From the NCBI GenBank assembly GCA_036936605.1, contig JAUPFV010000004.1, positions 67,356,352-67,420,351 on the forward strand: 64,000 nt of DNA. Direction: 5' to 3'. Positions 35,064 through 44,926 of the stretch are shown piece by piece. How positions within the stretch are numbered: the stretch's first letter is position 1; each line of letters begins with the position of its first letter. The stretch comes from Limnanthes douglasii subsp. nivea (lineage: Eukaryota > Streptophyta > Magnoliopsida > Brassicales > Limnanthaceae). Under the pieces are notes generated by a model that saw nothing but the letters and a program-made list of their open reading frames with translations, did no database searches and was not told the origin of the DNA. A program made the translations under genes and the position numbers.

Positions 35064-38000
35064 ATGTGTCAGTTCAAGCAATTATTCGATACTTACAAGA
35101 TAATGCCGGAAACTGTGTATCTAGGGAACAATCATTCATTGATTGTTGGTGGTATCAGTAACGTCAGAATCAGAATGTTTGATGGAGTTGTTAGAATTTT
35201 GATGTGCTGGCATGTTCCTGGGTTAAAAAGAAACATTATTTCTCTTGGGACACTAGACTCTCGGGGTTACAAGTACCGTGTAGAAGGCGATGTAATCAAA
35301 GTGCCAAAAGGGTCAATGGTGTGCATGAAAGGAAGTTTGTAGAAGGGTCTTTACGTTCTCCAGGGGAGTGTTGCTATGGGCGATACTACAGTAGCATCAT
35401 CAAGGAGTAATAGCCAAAGTAGGCAAGATCAAAAGCTGTTATGGAATTTTCGTCTTAGTCGCATGAGTAACAGAGGATTAGTTATTTTAGAAAATACAGA
35501 TCTGTTGAAAGGGTATTAAGCAGAATCATTGGGTTTTTGTGAGCATTGTGTGTTTGGTAAACAAACTAGATTCAAATTTAGCAAATCGTTGTAAGAAAGA
35601 CTAAAGGGACAGTGGACTACATTCACTCGGATCTTTAGGGTCCAAACATGATTCCTTCGAAGAGCAAAGCCAGATACTACATAAGTTTGATTGATGATTA
35701 TTCAAGGATGGTGTTGGTTTACTTTCTGAAAACGAAAGATGACGCATATTCAACCTTTGTCAAATGGAAGATGATGATTGAGAAGAAAGCAGGAAGACAA
35801 ATCAAACGGCCTATGATAGATAATAGGTTAGAATATTGGAGCCATGAGTTTAAAGGGTTCTGCGAAGTTGAGGGAATAGTGCGCCATTGCACTTGTTCTA
35901 GAACACCACAACAGAATGAGGTCGCAGAATGAATGAATAGAATGTTTTGTGACAAGGCACGAAACATGCTCTTGCATTCCAGTGTGGGAAATGATTTTTG
36001 GGTCGAAGTTATCAATACAACATGTTACTTGGTGAATTGGTCTCCATCAACGGCTATTGATTTTAAAACTCATTTTGAGATTTGGTCTGGATCATCGACT
36101 GATTACGAATAGTTGAGGGTGTTTGGTTGTCCTGCGTACACTCATGTGAAAGATGGTAAGCTTGAGCCGAGGGCAAAGAGGTGCATATTTATAGGATATG
36201 CTGATGGAGTGAAGGGATATAGGTTATGGTGTACCTCTCCAAAGTCTCCAGGTTTTCTCATCAGTACGGACATGATTTTTAATGAGTTTGCTTCGATAGA
36301 CAGTCAGGAGGATGTATGAGAGATTGTCGAATCAGGATTGGTTATAAGTAAACAGTTGGAGCTTGAAGTAGAATCAGTTCCTACTAGGTCCAATAATTCG
36401 AGCGATTTTAAGGTAGGTCCAGAATCAGGAGGTGAAGCGTCAGCATCGGATGATAGTGACGATGATGCACCCGAATCAGAACAACAACCTTATAACATAA
36501 CATTTGGCAGAGAAATAGAAGATACTAGACTTCTAAAAAGGTATGCGAATCTAGTCGCATATGCTCTGTCAGTTACAAAAGAAGTTAAGATGCAAGAACT
36601 TAGTAGCTACAGAGAAGTTATAGCGAGTTCAGAGGCAAATCGATGGACTAGTGTTATGGGGGAAGATATTGAATCTCTTTGTAACTATCAAACATGGACG
36701 CTTGTTGACTTGCCTAAATGATAGAAGGTAGTAGGCAGTAAAGGGGTGCTCAAGAAAAAATAAGGTAATCCAAGGGTTAAGACATCTCGATTCAAGGCAA
36801 GACTAGTCGTTAAGGGTTTTACTCAAAGGGAAGGAATCGATTTCAATAAAGTGTTTTCTCCAGTGGTGAAGCATAGTTCGATTCAAGTTTTGTTAATTAT
36901 GGTAGTTTTGCAAGATTTATAGCTTGAGCAATTGGATGTGAAGATTTCATTTCTACATGGTGAATTGGAGGAGCAAATCTACATGAGACAACCTGAGGGA
37001 TTTATCGAACCTAATATGGAAGACAAGGTTTATCTGCTGAAAAAGTCATTGTATGGTTTAAAACCGTCACCTATGTAGTGGTACAAACATTTTAATATAT
37101 TCATGGTGTCAAAACGGTTCAACATGAGTCCATATGATAGTTGTGTGCATCATCAAAATATGTTAGATGATTCTTATATTTACTTGTTGTTGTATGTGGA
37201 TGATATGCTTATTGCTGCTTGTAGTATGTCACACATTGTGGAGATAAAGAAGCAACTTAGTGTTGAGTTTGACATGAATGATCTGGTTAGAGAAAAGAAG
37301 AATCTTCGTATGGAGATTATCAGGAATAGAAGTGTAGGATCATTACACTTGTCTCAACGAAGATATATTCAAAAATTGCTACAACGATTCAACATGTTTG
37401 ATGCTAAGATAGTTAGCATCCCGTTTGCTACTCATTTCAAGTTGTCTGCAGCAGGAGCGGCCAAGGAGGATGTTGAGTTGGAACAAATATCGAAGGTTCC
37501 ATATTCAAGTCCAATTGGTAGTATCATGTATGCTATGGTATACACACGTCCTGATATTTCACATGCGGTTAGTGTAGTTAGTAGGTACATGGAATGTGCT
37601 GGGAAAGAACACTGGCAGGCAGTGAAATAAATAATTTTGTATCTTAAGAATACTGCGAACATTGACTTAACTTTTAACAAGACCGGTATTGGTAGATCGT
37701 TGAATGATATTACATGATCAATGGTTGGTTTTGTTGATTATGATTTTGCAGGTGATATAGATAAAATGAGATCTCTAATAGGATATATATTTACTCTAGC
37801 TGGGAGTGCGATCAGTTGGAAAGCACAGTTCAAGATACTGTAGCTTTGTCTACAACAGAGGCAGAGTGCATGGTTGTAACAGAGGCAGTTAAAGAGGCAA
37901 TATGGTTGCAAGGTTTGGTGGCAGATTTGGGCTTGGATAAGAGTACTACGACATGGTTTTGTGATATTAAAAGCACCATATACCTTACAAGGAACCAAAT

Positions 38001-38187
38001 GTACCATGAGCTTACAAAGCACATAGATTCCAGACATCATTTTATTCGTGATATAATATCAAAGAGAATTGTTGATTTGAAAAAAGTGTCTACACACAAT
38101 AATCGAGCTGATATAATGACCAAGACATTATTAGTTCGAAAGTTTAAAGAGTGTCTAAAGTGGATTGGTGTTCACAATATACAGTGA
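35064..38187 (+). pseudogene. Copia pol remnant (PR-IN-RT-RH), copy 2
   Basis: Domain order as in copy 1. The integrase segment is less damaged: SLIDDYSRMVLVYFLK, RPMIDNRLEY and then SRTPQQNEVAE supply the D, D and E positions in one 94-codon frame, followed by FGCPAYTHVKDGKLEPRAK in a separate 68-codon frame. The RT-RH part keeps the same stops as copy 1, with LLLYVDDMLIA and LSTTEAECM readable. No functional polyprotein can be made. Confidence 0.85.
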
Positions 38188-38273
38188 ATGCCTTAGGGGC
38201 ATTTGGCGAGTCAGAAGAAGAAAAGTTTTTTTACTGATAGTAAAGAAATGTTATTCGCCACGAGAGGAAGATT

Positions 38274-39009
38274 TGTTCTGAATAAGTCGAATAATGCGTT
38301 GACAGTATACTATGTCCGGCAGTACAGTTTGGTAAGTTCAATTATTACGAGTTGCTTTGGTAAATAATAATAAGAGTATTTTAGTGAAAGAAAGATTTTA
38401 GAGAGAGAGCGAGAACACAAGTAAGTCAGAATAAAGTTTACACCCCTTTATTAGTTCAACTCTGGCCTTTATATAAAGTCGCAATGACTAAGTGTATAAC
38501 TCAAAACAGTTACACAAAAGGACTTATTACATGTTAGTCCCTAATAAAGATATGTACTAAAAATTGTTCCTTTAAGCTTCTATTATTTACATTTAAGTCC
38601 CTCCACCCCTTTATTAGTTCAACTCTGGCCTTTATATAAAGTCGCAATGACTAAGTGTATAACTGAAAACAGTTACACAAAAGGACTTATTACATGGTAG
38701 TCCCTAATAAAGATATGTACTAAAAATTGTTCATTTAACCTTCTATTATTTACATTTAAGTCCCTGCACTTCTTCTTACTTATCACATAAGTGTTGTGAT
38801 AGTATCATTGTTAGTCTTGTGGTATGGGCCGATTAGGGAAATTATCTAGTATTTTATACTTATTCTCTGTAGATATAGACTACTTACAAAATATGAAATC
38901 TGTAACCATTTTCTATCATAATTCATTCCTATGTTTTTTTCAGGTTGTCTTTTATATGTTTTATGTGCTTGGACCATTGGTGATAAATTGCATAGTGATT
39001 TATATAACA
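38274..39009 (+). repeat. Copia 3' LTR with insert, copy 2
   Basis: Equivalent of 18012-18747, including the 163-bp tandem dimer (38443-38605 and 38606-38768). It forms the junction to partial copy 3. Confidence 0.8.
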
Positions 39010-39179
39010 TGTCTTCCCTAAAAGAGAAAGAAATAAAATAAAATAAAATAAAAATAATATGATTCTGGATGATCGTGATTAACTAGTTTCTAAATTTTAT
39101 GTTCGACTATTTTTAGGGAAAAAAGACAGTTAGTTCAGCAAGTAATCAACCACAAAACATAAAGATAAAGGGTAAAAAG

Positions 39180-40690
39180 CAACACTCGTCCTTCACGTTT
39201 CCCACTTGTAACAAGTTCGTTCTTTTCCTTTAGAGCGGTAATAAAATGGTCCATCGTGTTTCAAAAAGCGGAACAAAACGGTCCCTATTGACATTTGCCC
39301 AAATTTTCTACCATTAATGCCCTTTGACCAGCTACATCGATCCACGTGGAACGCTCATGTGGCAGCAGTAAAAAAAGTTAAAACACATTTTACTTTTACC
39401 CAACCCTTTTAACCCTAATTCTAACCATAACCCGGTCCAACCAACCAAAAAAACCCGATAGGCCCATGAACCTTATTTTAATCAAACCCAATAAACTGAC
39501 CCAACTTCTAACCCGATTAGTAACCCGAATTTTTATGACCTGACCCAACAACCCAGCCCTAACTTCTAACCCGAAATCTAATCAAATCACCCTTTCTATC
39601 CAGAATATCTAATTTCTTCATTCTTTTCCCAATTCTCTTATCTAAAACCTATTTTTTTCCCCAAATCGTTTACCTCAACCTTCTTCAATCAAAACCCTTG
39701 TTCAATCAAAACCCTTATTTCAATCAATCATCCAATGCCTGTAGAAAAAAAAGAAATTGCAGTCGCAAATAAGCTTCTGTTACTCGCGAAGCTGAACCAC
39801 GAGACACGAAAATGTCAGTTCGATTTGAATATACAAATTCCTTAATTTAGAGAAAAAACACAGTTGATGAGGGATTCGTCCAATCACTTGAGTATCATAA
39901 ATAGCTAAAGTTTGCAAATTTATCAAATTTTCAATTGTGGGAGGGATTAAACCAGTAGCAGCATCACCAAACATGGTTAAATTAGTGAAGAACCTTAATC
40001 CCGAAAAATTTCTCCAATAAAATTAGGGTTTCCTCAGATTCTGAACTGTTGAAGAGAGATTAAAAAACCCAATTGAGATGGAATCGACCTCTTTAATAAA
40101 TTGTCTTATAAGAAAAAATGAAAAAAAAAAACGAGATTTGAGAGCGAAGATGCGATTTGACAAAGAGAAAAAGAGATTGTACCAGATATGTTTGTGGAGG
40201 AGAGATTAAAGAGCTAAAGAGAAAATAGAGAAGATATTTGTGGAGGCTCAGAAGAAAGATTGAGAAATATGTTTGGGAGAGACAAAAATATTACTTTTTT
40301 TGCAGAACATGTGATCTCTTGCCATGAGTGGGTTCCATGACGATAATAATAAAGGTTTTGTGGGTTCCATGACGATAATAATAAAGAAGATGATGATTTT
40401 GTTGCTTTGTGGGCTGGTTTTAATTAAATTAATTGGGCTTAGTCGGATTATTTTGTTGATTAGCTTGAGTTTGGATTATAAGTTAGTTAATAGAGTTAGG
40501 TAAAAGTAAAACCTAATTCTATTTTTTTTCCTGCTGCCACATCAGCGTTCCATGTGTGACCACTGACGTGGCAAATGAAAGGGCATTTTTGACAAAATTG
40601 GACTGTGGTCAATAAAAACTTGTTTGTTCCGTTTTCTGAAACGAAGAGGACCAGTTTATTACAGAAACAAAGGATAAAGACCGGCTTTTC
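39180..40690. mobile_element. Pack-MULE-like TIR element, copy 3 (fullest)
   Basis: The left TIR (about 39233-39425) and the reverse complement of the right end (about 40494-40670) match over nearly 200 bp. Shared blocks are GTAATAAA.TGGTC, GGAACAAA, ATGCCCTTT, GGAACGCT.ATGTGGCAGCAG and TTTTACTTTTACC. This is the only copy with a whole left TIR and is the best evidence that the element is a TIR transposon. It lacks a transposase and carries an LRR scrap. Confidence 0.6.
39780..39974 (-). pseudogene. Captured LRR-protein fragment, copy 3
   Basis: Open for 64 codons with PPTIENLINLQTLAIYDT and GRIPHQLCFFSKLRNLYIQ. The end differs from copies 1 and 2 through a small replacement (GAGACACGAAAATGTCAG). 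Confidence 0.5.
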
Positions 40691-40956
40691 ACATCAAAGC
40701 CAATCCCACCTCACACCTAAATTATAAGTCGCCTTGTAAAAATCACATCAAAACTAAGTTGGTGCGGAATCATTTCGAGTTTATTTAAGATAATATTAAA
40801 ATTTTATAATCTATATCATATTTTCAACAAAAACAAACTTGGTTTAAAGAAGAAACTCGAATTAAATAAACGTACTTAAAGTATTGCAAAGCCAACTTGA
40901 AAGCAGTTGAGTATCAACTATGGTTGTTTTGGCAGACAACATAATGAAATAGGGAA

Positions 40957-41918
40957 TCAAACTTCAGTCTTGACAGCTACAACAGATTCTGCACATTTGT
41001 TATCCTTTTTGGTAAGGAAAACATCAGTCAACACCTTCTTTGAATTCAAAGAAACGTTAAGTAGCTTCAAGGCCTACACATCACAGACAAACAATAAGAA
41101 TGTTCATTTGGAATCTAAACAATATCAACCACTCTAGTATAAATAAGAACTGACAATGCTTGGCATAATTTCATCATTATGAAATTGTTTGTTCAATCAA
41201 TCCAGGATACATGACTGTAGGCCTCTTTTCCGCACTGTTCCGAACTAATCCTCTAAGTTGTTTACTCTACCTCTCAGTAGCTTTAAGTGCACAATACAAT
41301 GACATGTAAAGTTGTGAAACTTTAACTACCGAAAAAATGATACCAGCATACCTCATCGGAGCCAAACTGAACTGTCTTTTGTGTAAGTGTACTCAAGTCT
41401 TTGTTCTTTGCAATTTGACTAACGCCAGCAACTGAGGATAACACTTCTACTGATAAATCATCCATAAAGATATAAGAAGCCGTGCGTTGCACATATCCTG
41501 GCTGATCTGCATATGCACAAAACGTTTCCTTCGACATTGAGCTCTTGCAGGTATGACATAAGCTTGTTTTATCGTCTGACACTGACATAAAAGCATGTGA
41601 TTTTCCACACCAATAAACCTCTAACCCACTAGTTCCCGGAAACATCAAAGGAACACCTTGGACGAATATAGGAATTGGAGGTCGCAAGAGAGATTCTTTT
41701 TTTAAAGGGTTAATCATATATATAGTATTCAGTTCATCCAGTCTTTGCTGCAAGTTGGTTATGGAGCCAAACATTGTCGGATCATTAACGAGACTTAGGA
41801 AGGTTCCTAATGGCAAAGAAAACAGGCTGAATAGAAAATCGATAAAGTCTTTACCGACTTCAGCAAATACAACTTCGTTAGTCTCTTCATCTATCCATAA
41901 ATTAAGCCTCATCTTCAT
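40957..41918 (-). CDS. DUF674 family protein, two exons, intact
   Basis: Exon 1 (41918-41352) starts MKMRLNLWIDEETNEVVFAE, the family's usual opening (a short beta strand, then VVFAEVGKDFIDFLFSLF and SLPLGT). A CxxC pair follows (SLCHTCKSSM), then YIFMDDLSVEVLSS. Exon 1 ends GATGAG before GTATGC; exon 2 (41073-40957) follows ATGTGTAG and reads ALKLLNVSLNSKKVLTDVF...KTEV, the usual DUF674 end. Both junctions are in phase 0, giving 227 residues, about the length of single-repeat family members. An upstream GTG at 41969 also opens the frame but plants need an ATG. The function of DUF674 proteins is unknown to me. Copies 1 and 2 of the locus are destroyed. Confidence 0.85.
41074..41351 (-). other. 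Intron of the DUF674 gene
   Basis: 278 bp, bounded by GAG/GTATGC and ATGTGTAG/GCC on the minus strand. Without splicing, the exon 1 frame would read VCWYHFFGS and stop; splicing joins it to the conserved C-terminal motif. Confidence 0.8.
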
Positions 41919-41975
41919 TTTTTTAAACGCAAGTTTTGGGTAGTAACTAGGAAGTGATATGTTAAGCACTCTATC

Positions 41976-41988
41976 TTATTATATAAGG
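41976..41988 (-). promoter_or_regulatory. TATA box of the DUF674 gene
   Basis: The minus strand reads CCTTATATAATAAG about 60 bases upstream of the ATG at 41918. That would give a leader of roughly 30 bases. The same box remains in front of the dead copy 2 locus (about 20820). Confidence 0.55.
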
Positions 41989-42227
41989 GATTTCCTAGTA
42001 CATAAATAGGTGTTTCTCATTTATGAAGACATTAATCCAAAGAGACTCTTGACACTCCGGTTTCATTTGTCATTTCGGTAGTTATGAATACTTACCGCTT
42101 CATCACATGCAATTACTCTTCATTCCTAACTCGTCTGCTTGTTTTAATACACCTCGTTTTCACCATTGCACCATTGTGAACTAGAATATGAAAAATTATC
42201 ACTTATCACTTTATTCATATTTATACC

Positions 42228-42960
42228 TGTTGGGAATATGGGTGTTGTGAATTAGGGGTCTGGTCATATTCCGCCTCCGTATATAAGTAAGAACACAACC
42301 GATCTCAACACTAGTATGATATTGTCCGCTTTGGCACCCGAAGGGCCTCACGGCTTTGCATTTGGTCTACTACCAAAAGGACTCATACTAGTTGAGGTAT
42401 GTTCTTACTTATATACCACTGATATTTCCCATGTTTAACCGATGTGGGATGTGACACACTTTGGTCGCCACCATAACAAATCCTCCTCTCGAACAAAGTA
42501 CCACTTAGCCTCCTCTCAATTGACTTTCATCCGCCCACTCTAATCAGGTTGGAGACTACCTGACCATAGAGGCACTACGGATGTTACTGCTCACCTCCTC
42601 TTAGACCACACTGTCTTGTTCCTTAGCGCCACTCCAATCAAGCCACACTGCTTGATGAGCCACGAGCACTCCGAACTAGGATCTCTAGAGCAGATCACCT
42701 TGATCATATGGCTACTGGTTCATCATGTTCGACCTCCGAGAATTTCACCACCATCGCGTTCCGTCTGGGCCTGACGCTCTGATACCACGTGTTGGGAATA
42801 TGGGTGTTGCGATCTGGTCCGCATATTCCGCCTCCGTATATAAGTAAGAACACAACCGGTCTCGACACTAGTATGAGGCCTTTTGGTAGTGGACCAAATG
42901 CAAAGCCGTGAGGGCCTTCGGGTGCCAAAGCGGACAATTTATTGATTGTTTTTCTAGTGA
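42228..42960 (-). mobile_element. TRIM (terminal-repeat retrotransposon in miniature)
   Basis: Two TGTTGGGAATATGGGTGTTG ends lie at 42228 and 42790. Just inside the right one is GCTCTGATACCA (42776-42787), the reverse complement of the initiator-Met primer-binding site TGGTATCAGAGC, so the element reads on the minus strand. The left LTR (42228-42456), read on minus, contains CCCACATCGGTTAAAC and AAAGCGGACAATATC, sequences I associate with plant TRIM LTRs. The roughly 330-bp inside has no coding capacity. The right LTR is incomplete (ends about 42935) and its middle is inverted relative to the left LTR. Confidence 0.75.
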
Positions 42961-43254
42961 ATAAGCATCGATTGCCATTACCCTTAAAAATATTCAACTC
43001 AACTTTTAAGCCATCATATCAGTTGATATCTAAGGTAAAACAATGTTTGTGGTTTTGATTTTGTGTATTTAAATAAAAGTACGTTTAAGCAATATAGTTT
43101 CAGAATCAAAATCAAACTAATAGTTTATGTGGATTTTCTTACAATAATTGTTACTTTTTTATTTTTAATTTTATCAAATTTGCAATATTTACAATAAATT
43201 TGGAGAATGAAAAATAAAATACAAACAATATACACTCATGTTGATTTTTAAAAT

Positions 43255-43432
43255 TTAAGTCGTAAAATCAGATATTACAATGATATATAATTGGATTAAG
43301 TAGGATGCGAATGTTTTTCTAAAAACAATTAATAAATTTTAAAAAAGCAAAATTAATCATTCATACTGATTCGTAAACCGAAATAAATTACTAGATTTGC
43401 GGCGATAATCGTATTTTCTTTTTATATTATCG

Positions 43433-43495
<63 letters not shown>

Positions 43496-43960
43496 GGTGG
43501 ATATGAATCATTCGGTGGGATTAAATAGATCCAAAATCTAAAATAATTGGTAAAAAGTTAAAGAGAAAAAAAAGCTTATATAGTTAATAATAACCTAACA
43601 TATTTAGAAAAAAACGAATGAATGTTACAGTGATAGCTATTTATTTGTACAGTTTATAGTTACATACAATACATTTAAAAAAGAATTTATACTATTTTAT
43701 TTAAGCACCTGTATATTACACATTCTTTTGAAATTTAAGTATTTAAATGATTTTATTCAAAGTAATATAGTGGTAGACGTTTTAAAGATGACTTTTGTAG
43801 TAAGTTTGAATTTATTTCGTGTTTTTAGTGATAAAGTTTTTGAAATTTGAAATTGGAAAGTTATATGTGTATTTTGGTGAAAATGGTGGAAAGAAATTTA
43901 CATACTTAAAAATGTTTTTTTTAAGTAGATTTATGCACCTTTTCGATCCTCAATTGTTTT
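43255..43960 (+). repeat. Spacer and start of antisense-ORF region, copy 3 (truncated)
   Basis: Matches 23640-24290: the AT-rich spacer, then GACGTTTTAAAGATGACTTTTG at about 43777 and the first 180 bases of the antisense-ORF-like region. Homology ends near 43960 and unique sequence follows, so this is one boundary of the repeated material. Confidence 0.65.
43436..43490. repeat. (AT)n microsatellite
   Basis: An uninterrupted AT dinucleotide run of more than 50 bases. The matching places in copies 1 and 2 have only 8-12 bases of TA, so it expanded in copy 3. Confidence 0.9.
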
Positions 43961-44926
43961 GGATTTGTTCCGAACTATACTTTTCGTATTTTCAAAGTAC
44001 AATTTGATAATTTTCTAAGATGATGGCCACTTTGATATGATTTCTCCCAATTGAAAATTTTCCGAAAGTACCACTTTTACTAATAAGAGTTTATTTAGTA
44101 TTAGTTGTAACTCGTAAGTTTGATGAATAAGGGCTTTATAAAAAAACTGTAACTATGTCTTGTAGTCATGTAAAATTTGAACCAAGCGAATAAGGTCTTG
44201 ATTCGTCGTCTTGATCGTAACTCATGAGTTTGTGTACGTTTGTCTACTCGTTATCTACCCTGAGAATAATCTATATTCATGTTAGATTATGTCGTTTGAG
44301 CGATTGAGTTGCCGTTTCTGTTATCCACGTCAGGTTGTAAATGCTTTTTCTGTGGCACCATCTGGATTGGGATCTATTTGTCCTCACAGTTTCTTCTAGT
44401 ACGTTCAAGGTTTTATATACTTTTAATTTGTTTTAAAGGTGAAAATGTTTTCCTTTGCCACTGAGTCTGTGGATATTCGTCAATTTATTAAACTTAGATA
44501 AAGTAAAACAGGGATAGAAAGAGCTTTAAAACAGGCATGGACAGATAATCGGATCAGCACATTTTTGCATTTTGGTGCCAAGGTTGAGAATTCAGGCTTG
44601 ATGAAGGCAATGGCGGTGACAAGCTAGAAAAGTTTAGTGTTTTTCTTTGCATATTTATCATCACCAGCGACTTAAGTCGAATTTAGTCGTTCATCAAGTC
44701 CTTATGAAAAGCGCATTCAGTACTTAATTTGATCAGCGCATTTTTGCATTTTGATATGATATAACTTTTAGTAGAGTAGAAAGCATTATCTTTTTAAAAC
44801 AGCAAACCAAAAAGCTCATATCATTATAGTGAGAAAAAAATGTGTAACTTTCGTAAAGAGAAAAAAAAAACACTGGAATGAATTCTATTCTGACTGGTTT
44901 ACTTTCTTCAAAACTGAATTCTGTAG
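43961..44926. other. Intergenic region with a possible dead exon
   Basis: Mostly AT-rich. From about 44443 to 44625 the plus strand reads MFSFATESVDIRQFIKLR, a stop, then GIERALKQAWTDNRIS and FGAKVENSGLMKAMAV. This has a protein-like composition but I do not recognise it. Nothing else is supported. Confidence 0.3.

Larger units (their letters stand above)
18223..38484. repeat. Tandem segmental duplication, copy 2 (20.3 kb)
   Basis: This is the most complete unit. It has the same order of elements as copy 1 plus about 2 kb that copy 1 lacks (a DUF674 remnant and the first half of the antisense-ORF-like region). The copies differ by scattered substitutions and small indels. By eye they are clearly closer to each other than the two LTRs of the nested elements are, so the duplication is younger than all the insertions it contains. 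Confidence 0.9.
33848..39009 (+). mobile_element. Ty1/copia retrotransposon (decayed), copy 2
   Basis: Second copy of 13551-18747. 5' LTR from 33848 (TGTTGTGAATGAG); PBS-like TGGTATTAAAACC near 34143; zinc knuckle CYECGEKGHYRRDC near 34855; protease remnant near 35040, with a one-base loss after LDT; integrase 35648-36319 with an intact TPQQNEVAE; RT with YVDD near 37192; RNase H to 38187; 3' LTR 38274-39009. Shared stops show it was already dead when the region duplicated. Confidence 0.9.
38485..43960. repeat. Tandem segmental duplication, partial copy 3
   Basis: Homology to the unit restarts at 38485 and runs through the copia LTR, the Pack-MULE-like element and the DUF674 locus. It then includes the spacer and first bases of the antisense-ORF-like region (about 43255-43960), where it stops. 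Copy 3 keeps sequence missing from copies 1 and 2: about 180 bp in the left TIR, the body of DUF674, and 42005-43250 with a TRIM. It therefore looks nearest to the ancestral flank. Confidence 0.8.

Noticed and set aside
41919..41969. Upstream extension of the DUF674 protein from 41969
   Set aside because: That start is GTG. The first ATG at 41918 matches the family's normal N-terminus, and the TATA box spacing suits it.
42776..42787. GCTCTGATACCA as part of a tRNA gene
   Set aside because: Only the 12-base primer-binding complement is present, with no cloverleaf around it.
42704..42997. 97-codon minus-strand frame across the TRIM
   Set aside because: It runs through the primer-binding site and LTR, which are non-coding. 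TRIM elements encode no protein.
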